Source: UBA2821 sp902763335 (GTDB taxonomy: Bacteria > Bacillota > Clostridia > Lachnospirales > Lachnospiraceae). From it: 64,000 bases of DNA. A program made the translations under genes and the position numbers. A model generated the notes under the pieces. That model worked only from the letters and a program-made list of their open reading frames with translations. It ran no database searches and had not been told where the DNA came from. Positions 33,088 through 42,771 of the stretch are shown here, piece by piece (positions within the stretch are counted from its first letter, which is position 1; every line of letters begins with the position of its first letter). The stretch is from the NCBI GenBank assembly GCA_052066835.1, contig JBQHRJ010000001.1; one strand, given 5' to 3'.

Positions 33088-36000
33088 GAATCCTAATATA
33101 AAGAAAGTATTGGTAATCGGTTCAGGTCCTATCGTAATCGGACAGGCAGCAGAATTTGACTATGCAGGAACACAGGCCTGCCGTTCACTCAAAGAGGAAG
33201 GCATAGAAGTTGTACTTGTTAATTCAAATCCGGCAACAATAATGACAGATAAGGATATCGCAGATAAGGTTTATATTGAGCCTCTTACTGTTAAGGTGCT
33301 TGAGAAAATTATTCTGGAGGAGAAACCGGACAGCGTTCTTCCTACACTCGGAGGCCAGGCAGGACTTAACCTTGGTATGGAGCTTGAGGAATCAGGTTTC
33401 CTTGCAGCAAATAATGTAAAACTCCTTGGTACTACAGCAGAGACTATCAGAAATGCTGAAGGACGTCAGGAATTTAAAGATCTTATGGAGCGAATCGGAG
33501 AGCCGTGTGCGGCATCAAAGGTAGTTGAAAATGTCGAGGACGGTATCGCATTTACAAAGACTATCGGTTATCCGGTTGTTTTAAGACCGGCATATACACT
33601 CGGAGGAAGCGGCGGTGGAATCGCCCATAACGAGATGGAACTTATAGATATTCTTTCAAACGGACTTCGTCTCAGCCGTGTAGGTCAGGTTCTGGTAGAG
33701 AGATGTATAGCCGGATGGAAAGAAATCGAATACGAAGTAATGCGTGACAGTGCCGGAAATTGTATAACAGTATGTAATATGGAAAATATTGATCCGGTAG
33801 GTGTACATACAGGAGACAGTATAGTAGTTGCTCCTTCGCAGACACTCGGAGATAAAGAGTATCAGATGTTAAGAACATCAGCTCTTAAGATTATAGACGA
33901 ACTTGGAATAACAGGCGGATGTAATGTACAGTATGCACTTCATCCGGAATCATTTGAATATTGTGTAATAGAGGTAAACCCTCGTGTAAGCCGTTCATCA
34001 GCACTTGCATCAAAGGCTACAGGATATCCTATAGCTAAGGTTGCAGCTAAGATTGCACTCGGTTATACACTTGATGAAATCAGGAATGCCATCACAGGCA
34101 AGACATATGCAAGTTTTGAGCCGGCACTTGATTACTGTGTAGTTAAGATACCTAGACTTCCGTTTGATAAATTTATTATGGCAAAGAGAACACTCACAAC
34201 ACAGATGAAAGCTACAGGTGAGGTAATGAGTATCTGTAACAATTTTGAAGGTGCTCTCATGAAAGCCATCAGATCTCTTGAACAGCATGTTGAAAGCCTT
34301 ATGGATTATGATTTCACAGGCTATTCAGACGAAGAGCTTCTTAATCAGCTTGACGTGGTTGATGACAGAAGAATCTGGTGTATAGCAGAAGCCATAAGAA
34401 GAGGAGTAAGCTATGATGTTATTCACAGTAAGACTCTCATAGATGTATGGTTTATAGACAAGATTGCCATCATAGTTGAGATGGAGAAGGCACTTAAGGA
34501 GCAGGAACTTACAAAAGAACTCCTTGCAGAGGCTAAGAGAATAGAATTCCCGGATACTTTAATTGCCAAACTTACTGGAAAGACAGAAAAAGAAATTCAT
34601 GATTTGAGAATGGAATATGGAATAGTTGCAGGATTTAAGATTGTTGATACATGTGCAGCAGAGTTTGAGGCTTCTACACCATATTATTATTCATGCTTTG
34701 GAAGTGAAAATGAGGTTGTCGAGACAAAGCCTGATAAGAAAGTTTTAGTACTCGGTTCAGGTCCTATAAGAATAGGACAGGGTATAGAGTTCGACTTCTG
34801 TTCAGTTCACAGTACATGGGCATTTAAAGAAGAAGGCTATGAAACAATTATCATAAATAACAATCCTGAGACGGTAAGTACTGACTTTGATATAGCTGAT
34901 AAGTTGTATTTTGAGCCACTTACACCTGAAGATGTACAGAATATAGTAGACATTGAGAAACCGGATGGTGCGGTTGTACAGTTCGGTGGTCAGACTGCGA
35001 TTAAACTTACTGAAAGACTTATGAAAATGGGAGTTCCGATTTTGGGAACAAAGGCTGAGGATGTAGATGCCGCAGAGGACAGAGAGCTTTTCGATGAGAT
35101 TCTTGAACAGTGTCAGATACCTAGACCGGCAGGCCATACAGTATTCACTGTAGAGGAAGCAAAGAAAGCAGCAAATGAACTGGGCTATCCGGTACTTGTC
35201 AGACCGTCATATGTTCTTGGCGGACAGGGTATGCAGATTGCTACTGACGATTCAGAGATTGAAGAGTTCATGAACATTATAAACAGAATAGCACAGGATC
35301 ATCCGATACTTGTAGATAAATATCTTGTCGGAAAAGAAATAGAAGTAGATGCCGTATGTGATGGAGATAATATTCTTATTCCTGGAATAATGGAACACAT
35401 TGAGAGAGCAGGAGTCCATTCAGGAGACAGTATTTCCGTATATCCTGCACAGTCACTTGATGATAAGACAATTGCCACAATAGAAGAGTATACAAAGAGA
35501 CTTGCACGTTCATTACATGTAAAAGGTATGATAAATATCCAGTTTATCGTATGCCATGGTGAAGTGTATGTTATAGAGGTAAACCCACGTTCAAGCCGTA
35601 CTGTACCATATATCAGTAAGGTTACTGGTATACCTATCGTAAAACTTGCAACAAAGGTTATCATCGGACATAAGATAGAAGAACTCGGCTATAAACCGGG
35701 ACTTCAGCCAAATGCTGACTATATCGCAATCAAGATGCCTGTATTCTCATTCGAGAAGATAAGAGGCGCAGATACATGCCTTGGACCTGAAATGAAGTCT
35801 ACGGGAGAGTGTCTTGGAATAGCAAAGACATTTGATGAAGCATTATATAAAGCATTCTTAGGTTCAGGAGTAAATCTTCCTAAACATAAGAAGATGATTA
35901 TCACTGTAAATGATGCAGACAAACATGAGGCAATATCAATCGGAAAACGTTTTGAAAAACTTGGATATGAAATATATGCCACAAGAAGTACAGCTAAGGT

Positions 36001-36277
36001 GCTTAATGAAAATGGAGTAAATGCAATAAAGGTCAACAAGCTTTCACAGGAAGCTCCGACAGTTATAGATTTACTGCTTGAGCATAAGATAGATATAGTT
36101 GTAGACACACCTACACAGGGAAGAGACAAGTCAAGAGACGGATTCCTTATAAGACGTATCTCAATAGAAACCGGTGTAAACTGTTTCACATCATTGGATA
36201 CAGTGAATGCGTTGCTTACAAGTCTTGAAAGTAATGTAAAGGACAATCTTTCAGTTATAGATATAGCACAGATATAA
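33080..36277 (+). CDS. carB: carbamoyl phosphate synthase large subunit
   Basis: 1065 residues with the usual internal homology. Two ATP-grasp halves are visible, the first with KKVLVIGSGPIVIGQAAEFD (~6-25) and the second with KKVLVLGSGPIRIGQGIEFD (~550-570). The allosteric MGS-like domain occupies the C-terminal ~130 residues. It makes carbamoyl phosphate from bicarbonate, two ATP and channelled ammonia. The GAGGAGG RBS lies in the carA end. It ends at a strong terminator. Confidence 0.97.
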   Translation: MPKNPNIKKVLVIGSGPIVIGQAAEFDYAGTQACRSLKEEGIEVVLVNSNPATIMTDKDIADKVYIEPLTVKVLEKIILEEKPDSVLPTLGGQAGLNLGMELEESGFLAANNVKLLGTTAETIRNAEGRQEFKDLMERIGEPCAASKVVENVEDGIAFTKTIGYPVVLRPAYTLGGSGGGIAHNEMELIDILSNGLRLSRVGQVLVERCIAGWKEIEYEVMRDSAGNCITVCNMENIDPVGVHTGDSIVVAPSQTLGDKEYQMLRTSALKIIDELGITGGCNVQYALHPESFEYCVIEVNPRVSRSSALASKATGYPIAKVAAKIALGYTLDEIRNAITGKTYASFEPALDYCVVKIPRLPFDKFIMAKRTLTTQMKATGEVMSICNNFEGALMKAIRSLEQHVESLMDYDFTGYSDEELLNQLDVVDDRRIWCIAEAIRRGVSYDVIHSKTLIDVWFIDKIAIIVEMEKALKEQELTKELLAEAKRIEFPDTLIAKLTGKTEKEIHDLRMEYGIVAGFKIVDTCAAEFEASTPYYYSCFGSENEVVETKPDKKVLVLGSGPIRIGQGIEFDFCSVHSTWAFKEEGYETIIINNNPETVSTDFDIADKLYFEPLTPEDVQNIVDIEKPDGAVVQFGGQTAIKLTERLMKMGVPILGTKAEDVDAAEDRELFDEILEQCQIPRPAGHTVFTVEEAKKAANELGYPVLVRPSYVLGGQGMQIATDDSEIEEFMNIINRIAQDHPILVDKYLVGKEIEVDAVCDGDNILIPGIMEHIERAGVHSGDSISVYPAQSLDDKTIATIEEYTKRLARSLHVKGMINIQFIVCHGEVYVIEVNPRSSRTVPYISKVTGIPIVKLATKVIIGHKIEELGYKPGLQPNADYIAIKMPVFSFEKIRGADTCLGPEMKSTGECLGIAKTFDEALYKAFLGSGVNLPKHKKMIITVNDADKHEAISIGKRFEKLGYEIYATRSTAKVLNENGVNAIKVNKLSQEAPTVIDLLLEHKIDIVVDTPTQGRDKSRDGFLIRRISIETGVNCFTSLDTVNALLTSLESNVKDNLSVIDIAQI

Positions 36278-36284
36278 TCGGATA

Positions 36285-36316
36285 AAAAGCCCGTACATAA
36301 TGGTACGGGCTTTTAT
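36285..36316 (+). terminator. terminator of carAB
   Basis: AAAAGCCCGTAC / GTACGGGCTTTT stem with 6-base loop; flanking A and T runs suggest it also serves the convergent gene at 36332. Confidence 0.9.
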
Positions 36317-36331
36317 ACTTAAAGAAGACTG

Positions 36332-36991
36332 TCAGCGGATGGAAATGTGCAAAAGAATTTTATCCGCCAGGGCTATAATGTATGCGATTATTGTATAAAA
36401 GGATATCAAAATGGCAGAATAAAATATAAAACGCCCGGCTCCTACAGAGGAAATATCCATGAAAAAATACGGATAAGGTCCGGCTATGATATAACCGCGT
36501 ATCATTGTCGCGGTAAAATAACAGACAGGGAGGATGAGCCAGTACAGAGGATGCCTGAAACTAATCTGCCCTTTAGGTTCAAAGAGAATCCAGTCGGATA
36601 CCGTAAATAGCGGAGTCAGATAATGTACAAATAAATCATTGGTACTGACAGTTCCATTTACCCCGGAGCACATTGAAAAGTAGCTTCTTTTAAGTACAAA
36701 TTGAAAAATCAAAAATGTAACGGTAATAGAAGAAAGACATATGCCCCGAAGTAAAACATTATTAAATCTGTAAGGATATATTGATTTCAGAGACATTTCC
36801 CTGCAACTGTCAAAGCATAAAAAAATAAAAAGAATCATACACAAAAGATTACTCTGTATGGTGAAAAATGAAAACATATGCCGGTTGTGGGATATATCAG
36901 AGAAGGAAAGGTGTCTGAGTATACCGGAGATTATGAATAAAAGTGAGAAAATTCTGTATAAAAATGCAAAAAATGAATTCCTGATAAACAT
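36332..36991 (-). CDS. Pr6Pr (FAR-17a/AIG1-like) family membrane protein
   Basis: 219 residues with about six hydrophobic segments. FFTIQSNLLCM (~45), the conserved HYLTPLFTVSDWILFEPKG block (~125-143) and PLYWLILPVCYF follow the pattern of Pr6Pr proteins, related to AIG1/FAR-17a. No function is established in bacteria. GGGAGGTG lies 5-6 bases before ATG. The gene is convergent with carAB and divergent from the GNAT gene. Short lines of opposite-strand coding here are shadows. Confidence 0.75.
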   Translation of the reverse strand: MFIRNSFFAFLYRIFSLLFIISGILRHLSFSDISHNRHMFSFFTIQSNLLCMILFIFLCFDSCREMSLKSIYPYRFNNVLLRGICLSSITVTFLIFQFVLKRSYFSMCSGVNGTVSTNDLFVHYLTPLFTVSDWILFEPKGQISFRHPLYWLILPVCYFTATMIRGYIIAGPYPYFFMDISSVGAGRFIFYSAILISFYTIIAYIIALADKILLHISIR

Positions 36992-37144
36992 AAAGGCACC
37001 TCCCTGCTGAGAATAAACATTTATTCGACAATGGATTTAAAACTCTTCTTATAGTATTTTATATCAGTGTTTTATTTATTCATTTAATGTGATATGATAA
37101 GTAGAGTTGCTAAATGATAAGAACGTGATTGGAGAGAACTTCTG

Positions 37145-37564
37145 ATGATAGAATTAAAAGAAAATAAACTGGATATAGATACATATTTAACGTTAAGGAA
37201 ATCAGTAAACTGGAAAAAATTAAGTGTACCTCAGGCAAAAATGGCATTAGAGCACAGTCTGTTTACCGTGTGTGCATATGATGAAGAAGGAAATGCTGTG
37301 GGGATGGGAAGAATAGTCGGTGACGGTGTGGTTATAGATTATATTCAGGATCTTGTTGTGAGACCGGAATGTCAGGGAAAAGGTGTCGGCAGAATGATAC
37401 TTGAAAGACTTATTAAATATGTGAAATCAACAAAGCTTGATGATACTGAGATTATGCTGTGTCTTATGTGTGCGAAAGGAAGAGAAGAATTTTATAAGAA
37501 ATTTGATTTTATTGCCAGACCGACAGAAGCGTTGGGACCGGGAATGATACAGTATATCAGATAG
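37145..37564 (+). CDS. GNAT-family N-acetyltransferase
   Basis: 139 residues, single GNAT domain. The acetyl-CoA site is VVRPECQGKGVGRMILERL (~75-93), preceded by the DYIQDLVV strand. The C-terminal ALGPGMIQYIR closes the fold. The acceptor is unknown. GGAGAG lies upstream of ATG. The stop codon overlaps the left direct repeat (CAGATAGGA) that flanks the cloverleaf element, so that element inserted immediately at the 3' end of this gene. Confidence 0.9.
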   Translation: MIELKENKLDIDTYLTLRKSVNWKKLSVPQAKMALEHSLFTVCAYDEEGNAVGMGRIVGDGVVIDYIQDLVVRPECQGKGVGRMILERLIKYVKSTKLDDTEIMLCLMCAKGREEFYKKFDFIARPTEALGPGMIQYIR

Positions 37565-37694
37565 GATTCAGGTGTCAAAAGGGTGCTACGCACCAGCCAA
37601 GCACAATATGTGGCATTGCAAGCTAGCTTGCAAATACACATACTTGTGTTGGCTAGTCCCCGTAGGGGCTTTTGACACCTGAATCCAGATAGGA
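37558..37694. mobile_element. cloverleaf-shaped inverted-repeat element (MITE-like) with flanking direct repeat
   Basis: An 18-bp perfect terminal inverted repeat (GGATTCAGGTGTCAAAAG at 37564-37581, complement at 37669-37686) encloses three nested hairpins. Hairpin A is GGTGC-TAC-GCACC (37582-37594). Hairpin B spans 37595-37654 with AGCCAA/TTGGCT, CACAA/TTGTG, TATGTG/CACATA and the apex palindrome TTGCAAGCTAGCTTGCAA. Hairpin C is CCCC-GTA-GGGG (37658-37668). A 9-base repeat CAGATAGGA (37558-37566 and 37686-37694) flanks it and partly overlaps the repeats. No ORF. The layout is that of a small non-autonomous transposon or structured RNA repeat; no transposase is in the window. Confidence 0.75.
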
Positions 37695-37714
37695 AATTGA
37701 AAACGAGGTGTTGT

Positions 37715-38365
37715 ATGGAGAAAATAAGAATATACCTTATCAGGCATGGAAGACAGGAGAGCGCACTGTGTAATGTCGATGTAAAATTGTGCAAGGCCGG
37801 AATTAAACAGGCAGAACTTGTGGGAGAAAGACTTAAAACATATGGTATCCGAAAGATATATTCAAGTAATCTTATAAGGGCTGTAGAGACAGCACAGATT
37901 ATTAATAAAAATATAAATGTAAGCCATGAGTGTATGGAAGGGCTTAAGGAAATAGATTTTGGAGAATTAACGGGACTTGAGGACAGCGTTATAAAGGAAA
38001 AATTCAGTGATTTTCTAAAGAAGAGAGATCTGTATGATGAGGACATGCCGTTTCCTGATGGGGAAAACGGTAAACAGGTATATGACAGGGCAAAAGAGTG
38101 TATTGACAAAATTGTGGAAGAAGCTTTGGAAGATAATATGGACAGTATTGCTGTCGTTTCCCACGGAGGAACAATAAGAAGCATACTTGCAGGACTTCTT
38201 GGTATGCCTATGGAGAAAAGACTTTTATTTTCAAAGACAATGGAGAATACAGCGATAACGCAGATAGATTATAATACGAAAATGAATAGATACTATGTTG
38301 AAAGGATAAATGATTATGCGCATCTTGAGGGGCATGATGATTTATTAAGAAAATATTTTAAATAG
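37715..38365 (+). CDS. histidine phosphatase family protein
   Basis: 216 residues. The catalytic IYLIRHGRQ (residues ~5-13) carries the phospho-His, with SSNLIRAVETAQI, the acid/base region EIDFGELTGLE and the second His in VVSHGGTIRSIL. Related to PhoE/CobC/phosphoglycerate mutase-like phosphatases, substrate unknown. GAGGTG lies 4-6 bases before the ATG; an in-frame TTG 18 bases earlier is unlikely. It directly follows the cloverleaf element, so its promoter region could be affected by that element. Confidence 0.9.
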   Translation: MEKIRIYLIRHGRQESALCNVDVKLCKAGIKQAELVGERLKTYGIRKIYSSNLIRAVETAQIINKNINVSHECMEGLKEIDFGELTGLEDSVIKEKFSDFLKKRDLYDEDMPFPDGENGKQVYDRAKECIDKIVEEALEDNMDSIAVVSHGGTIRSILAGLLGMPMEKRLLFSKTMENTAITQIDYNTKMNRYYVERINDYAHLEGHDDLLRKYFK

Positions 38366-38370
38366 ATGAT

Positions 38371-38399
38371 TTGACTATTGGGAAAATAAATGTTAAAAT
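38371..38399 (+). promoter_or_regulatory. sigma-A promoter of the topoisomerase operon
   Basis: TTGACT (38371-38376), 17 bases, TAAAAT (38394-38399), 47 bases before the subunit B start. Confidence 0.7.
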
Positions 38400-38446
38400 A
38401 TGTAAAAGCAAACAAACGTTCGAAATAAAAGAAAGAGGAGTTTCAG

Positions 38447-40366
38447 ATGGCTGGCAAAGTGACGAATAATTATGATGCAAACAGCATTTCAATATTGGAA
38501 GGTCTTGAAGCGGTAAGAAAAAGACCTGGTATGTACATAGGAAGTGTATCAACAAAAGGTTTAAATCACTTGATATACGAAATAGTAGATAATTCTGTTG
38601 ATGAACATCTGGCAGGACACTGTAATGAGATACACGTAACACTTGAGAAGGATGGTACTGCGGTTATCAGCGATAACGGACGAGGTATTCCTGTTGGAAT
38701 TAACGAGAAGGCAGGTATACCGGCAGTTGAGGTCGTGTTTACGGTACTTCATGCAGGAGGAAAGTTTGGTGACGGAGGATATAAGATATCAGGAGGACTG
38801 CACGGTGTTGGTGCGTCAGTTGTAAATGCACTTTCTGAATGGCTGGAGGTAACCATAAAGGTAGACGGAAAAGTATATATGCAGCGATATGAGAGAGGCA
38901 AGGTAATGTACCCTCTCAAAGAAATCGGAACATGCAGGAAGAATGATACGGGAACTACTGTAAGGTTTCTTCCGGACGGAGAGATATTTGAAAAGACATA
39001 TTTTAAAGCCGAAGCCATAAAGAGCCGGCTTCATGAAACGGCGTACCTCAATCCGCAACTGTCCATATATTTTACAAATAAGAGATTTTCAGAAGAAGAG
39101 GAAATCGTATTTAATGAGCCTGACGGAATCAAGGCTTATGTAAGAAATCTGAATAAAGATAAAGAAACAGTGCATGATGTTATATATTTTAAACATGCGG
39201 TGGATGGAATAGAAGTCGAAGCGGCATTTCAGTTTGTTAATGAGTTTCAGGAAAATATTCTGGGATTTTGTAATAATATTTATACCCAGGAGGGTGGAAC
39301 ACATATTACAGGTTTTAAGACAAAGTTTACAACGGTTATAAATCAGTATGCAAGAGAACTCGGTATTTTAAAGGAAAAGGATTCAAACTTTACGGGGATG
39401 GATGTAAGAAACGGAATGACGGCAGTTATTGCAATAAAACATCCGGATCCTAGATTTGAGGGACAGACTAAGACAAAGCTTGATAATCCTGATGCGGGTA
39501 AGGTGACAGCCGAAGTTACCGGTGAGCAGATTCAGTTGTATTTTGATAAGAATCTTGACGATTTGAAGGCAGTAATAGGATGTGCCGAAAAGTCAGCAAA
39601 GATAAGGAAAGCAGAGGAAAAGGCAAAGACTAACATGCTTGAAAAACCAAAGTTTTCCATAGACAGCAATGGAAAGCTTGCAAACTGTGTGAGCCGTGAT
39701 CCTAAAGAGTGTGAAGTGTTCATAGTAGAGGGAGATTCGGCCGGTGGTTCTGCAAAAACGGCAAGGAACCGTCACACACAGGCAATACTGCCTATCAGGG
39801 GAAAGATTCTGAATGTCGAGAAAGCATCCATGGACAAGGTGCTTGCAAATGCAGAAATAAAGACTATGATAAGTGCATTCGGATGCGGATTCTCAGAAGG
39901 GTATGGTAATGATTTTGATATTTCCAAACTTCGTTATGATAAGATTGTTATCATGACGGATGCGGATGTTGATGGAGCACATATAGCGACACTGTTACTT
40001 ACATTTTTCTATAGATTTATGCCTGAGCTTATACATCAGGGACATGTCTATCTGGCTATGCCGCCGTTATATAAAGCGATACCTAAGAAGGGTAAAGAGG
40101 AATATCTTTATGATGACAAGGCACTGGAAAAATACAGAAAGACACATACGGGATTTTCATTGCAGAGATATAAAGGTCTCGGTGAAATGGATGCAGAACA
40201 GTTATGGGAGACAACGCTTAATCCTGAGACCAGAATTTTAAAGAGAGTGGAGATAGAAGACGGAATGATGGCGTCAGAGGTTACAAGTATGCTTATGGGA
40301 AATGATGTACCTCCGAGAAGGAAGTTTATTCATGACCATGCAGATGATGCGGATTTGGATTTATAG
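38447..40366 (+). CDS. parE: type IIA topoisomerase subunit B, probable topoisomerase IV (ParE-like)
   Basis: 639 residues. The GHKL ATPase motifs are clear: EIVDNSVDEHLAGH (~45), DNGRGIPVG (~75) and GGKFGDGGYKISGGLHGVGAS (~105). The Toprim domain has EGDSAGGSAKTARNR and the DADVDGAHI metal site. The C-terminal zinc-free region ends in YKGLGEMDAEQLWETTLNP. Gyrase B and ParE are hard to separate, but the pairing with a subunit A lacking the GyrA box and the position away from dnaA/recF favour topoisomerase IV. RBS AGGAG 7 bases before ATG. Subunit A follows 17 bases later. Confidence 0.86.
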   Translation: MAGKVTNNYDANSISILEGLEAVRKRPGMYIGSVSTKGLNHLIYEIVDNSVDEHLAGHCNEIHVTLEKDGTAVISDNGRGIPVGINEKAGIPAVEVVFTVLHAGGKFGDGGYKISGGLHGVGASVVNALSEWLEVTIKVDGKVYMQRYERGKVMYPLKEIGTCRKNDTGTTVRFLPDGEIFEKTYFKAEAIKSRLHETAYLNPQLSIYFTNKRFSEEEEIVFNEPDGIKAYVRNLNKDKETVHDVIYFKHAVDGIEVEAAFQFVNEFQENILGFCNNIYTQEGGTHITGFKTKFTTVINQYARELGILKEKDSNFTGMDVRNGMTAVIAIKHPDPRFEGQTKTKLDNPDAGKVTAEVTGEQIQLYFDKNLDDLKAVIGCAEKSAKIRKAEEKAKTNMLEKPKFSIDSNGKLANCVSRDPKECEVFIVEGDSAGGSAKTARNRHTQAILPIRGKILNVEKASMDKVLANAEIKTMISAFGCGFSEGYGNDFDISKLRYDKIVIMTDADVDGAHIATLLLTFFYRFMPELIHQGHVYLAMPPLYKAIPKKGKEEYLYDDKALEKYRKTHTGFSLQRYKGLGEMDAEQLWETTLNPETRILKRVEIEDGMMASEVTSMLMGNDVPPRRKFIHDHADDADLDL

Positions 40367-40383
40367 AGAATGGAGAATAAGAT

Positions 40384-42771
40384 ATGGCAGAACAGATATT
40401 GACATCTGAATATTCAGAACTTATGCAAAAATCATATATAGACTATTCAATGAGCGTTATATGTCAGAGAGCGGTGCCGGATGTAAGAGACGGACTCAAA
40501 CCGGTTCAGAGACGAGTTCTGTATGCGATGGATCAGCTCGGACTTAATTATGACAAGCCTCACAGAAAGTCAGCGCGTATTGTAGGTGATACGATGGGTA
40601 AATATCACCCCCACGGTGACAGTTCAATATATGAGGCACTGGTAGTGCTTGAACAGGATTTTAAAAAGGGAATGGCACTTGTTGACGGGCATGGTAACTT
40701 CGGTTCCATAGAGGGAGACGGCGCTGCTGCAATGCGATACACGGAGGCAAAGCTAAAGAAATTTACCCAACAGGTATATCTGGCAGATTTGGATAAAAAT
40801 GTGGTGGACTTTTTACCTAATTTTGATGAAACCGAGAAAGAACCGGAGGTATTGCCGGTGCGTGTGCCGAATGTTCTTATTAATGGAGCAGAGGGTATAG
40901 CTGTAGGTATGACTACAAGTATTCCTACACACAATCTCGGTGAGGTTATAGATGCTGTGGTTGCATACATGGATAATAATAACATAACGACAGCGGAACT
41001 TATGAAGTATGTTGCAGGACCGGATTTCCCGACGGGCGGAATAGTGGTGAATAAAAGTGAACTGTTAAACATATACGAAAATGGAACAGGCAAGATTAAA
41101 ATCAGGGGTAAAGTTGAATTTGAAAAGGGAACAGGACGTTCAGACAGGGATAAGCTTGTTATAACAGAGATACCTTATACAATGATAGGAGCCAACATAA
41201 GCAAATTTATATCAGATGTGGTTGAACTTATAGAGACTAAAAAAACACAGGATATAGTTGACGTTTCAAACCAGTCATCCAAAGAGGGAATAAGGATAGT
41301 TCTTGAACTTAAAAAGAATGCAGACGTTGAAAAACTCGAAAATATGTTATACAAGAAAACAAGACTTGAGGACAGCTTTGGCGTTAATATGCTGACTATA
41401 GTTGACAAAAAGCCGGAAGTGCTAGGTCTTAAAGGAATTATAAAACATAATGTTGATTTTCAGTACGAGATACAGACAAGAAAGTATACAACACTTCTTA
41501 ATAAGGAGCTTGAACAGAAAGAGATTAAGGAAGGTCTTATAAGAGCGTGTGATATGATAGACCTTATTATAGAAATACTTAGAGGAAGCAACAGTCTCAA
41601 AGAGGCCAAAAACTGTCTTATAAACGGTATCACGGATAATATAAAATTTAAGAGTAAGGAATCGGAGCTTTATGCAAGTAATCTGAATTTTTCAGAAAAG
41701 CAGGCGCAGGCAATACTTGATTTGCGTTTATATAAGCTTATCGGTCTTGAAATTCTTGCATTACAGAAAGAATATGAAGAGATTCTTGGAAGAATTGCAG
41801 AATATGAAGAAATATTATCAGACCGTAAAGCCATGGCGAAGGTTATAAAGAAAGAATTGTTAAAAATAAAGAAAGAGTATGCTATACCGCGAAAGACAGT
41901 GATAGTAGACGGTAAGGAAGCAGTATATGTTGAGAATCCTATAGTTGAGCAGGAAGTTGTTTTTGTAATGGACAGATTTGGATATGCAAAAACGATAGAT
42001 GTCAGTGCTTTTGAAAGAAATTCTGATACGGTCACAAATGAGAATAAATATGTATTCCGGTGTATGAATACTGATAAAGTGTACATATTTACCGATACGG
42101 GAAGCATGCACAGCATAAAGATAAAGGATGTACCGTTTGTCAAAGTAAAAGATAAGGGAACACCTGTGGATAATCTTGGCAATTATGACAGTAAGGGTGA
42201 AAATATCATATACATATGCAGTGCAGATGACATAAAGAATAAGAAGCTGTTATTCACAACAGAACAGGGAATGATGAAGCTTGTTGAGGGAAGCGAATTT
42301 GATGTATCAAAGAGAACGGTTATGGCAACGAAACTTCTTGAAAATGACAGGGTTGTGAGTATCGTAGCAACAGGTATTCAGCAGACGATGATAAATGACG
42401 GTATCCCGGATGATGATATGGGAATGTTTGCCATGTCAGGGGACTCAGGTGATGATGCAGGTCAGATGGAATTTGACATGTTCATGGATGCCGGTATGGG
42501 ATATGAAGAGGCACAGACATTTGATATTGTAGTCTTACAGACGAATGACGGTATATTTTTAAGATTCAGGCTTGAAGAGATACCGGAGAAAAAGAAGGGT
42601 GCTGTCGGTGTAAAGGGGATTAAGCTTAATGAGGATGACTATGTAAGCAAAGTGTATGTAATAGATGCAGGAGATAATACAGTAGTAGAATGTAATGGAA
42701 AGCAGGTTTCGCTCAGAAATCTTAAAACAAATAAACGTGGAGCAAAGGGAACGAAGGTCAGAGGAAAATAA
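40384..42771 (+). CDS. parC: type IIA topoisomerase subunit A, probable topoisomerase IV (ParC-like)
   Basis: 795 residues. The winged-helix/catalytic region has MRYTEAKL with active Tyr near residue 120, and the quinolone-determining stretch HPHGDSSIYEALV keeps the sensitive Ser. The C-terminal beta-propeller lacks the GyrA box (QRRGGKG) of gyrase blade 1, arguing against negative supercoiling activity and for decatenation. Residues ~675-715 form an unusual Asp/Met-rich insertion between propeller blades (DDDMGMFAMSGDSGDD). folC starts directly at the stop. Confidence 0.84.
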   Translation: MAEQILTSEYSELMQKSYIDYSMSVICQRAVPDVRDGLKPVQRRVLYAMDQLGLNYDKPHRKSARIVGDTMGKYHPHGDSSIYEALVVLEQDFKKGMALVDGHGNFGSIEGDGAAAMRYTEAKLKKFTQQVYLADLDKNVVDFLPNFDETEKEPEVLPVRVPNVLINGAEGIAVGMTTSIPTHNLGEVIDAVVAYMDNNNITTAELMKYVAGPDFPTGGIVVNKSELLNIYENGTGKIKIRGKVEFEKGTGRSDRDKLVITEIPYTMIGANISKFISDVVELIETKKTQDIVDVSNQSSKEGIRIVLELKKNADVEKLENMLYKKTRLEDSFGVNMLTIVDKKPEVLGLKGIIKHNVDFQYEIQTRKYTTLLNKELEQKEIKEGLIRACDMIDLIIEILRGSNSLKEAKNCLINGITDNIKFKSKESELYASNLNFSEKQAQAILDLRLYKLIGLEILALQKEYEEILGRIAEYEEILSDRKAMAKVIKKELLKIKKEYAIPRKTVIVDGKEAVYVENPIVEQEVVFVMDRFGYAKTIDVSAFERNSDTVTNENKYVFRCMNTDKVYIFTDTGSMHSIKIKDVPFVKVKDKGTPVDNLGNYDSKGENIIYICSADDIKNKKLLFTTEQGMMKLVEGSEFDVSKRTVMATKLLENDRVVSIVATGIQQTMINDGIPDDDMGMFAMSGDSGDDAGQMEFDMFMDAGMGYEEAQTFDIVVLQTNDGIFLRFRLEEIPEKKKGAVGVKGIKLNEDDYVSKVYVIDAGDNTVVECNGKQVSLRNLKTNKRGAKGTKVRGK

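Noticed and set aside
37492..38184. - strand 230-codon ORF spanning the cloverleaf element
   Set aside because: It crosses the element and two + strand genes with clear motifs; no RBS or family pattern.
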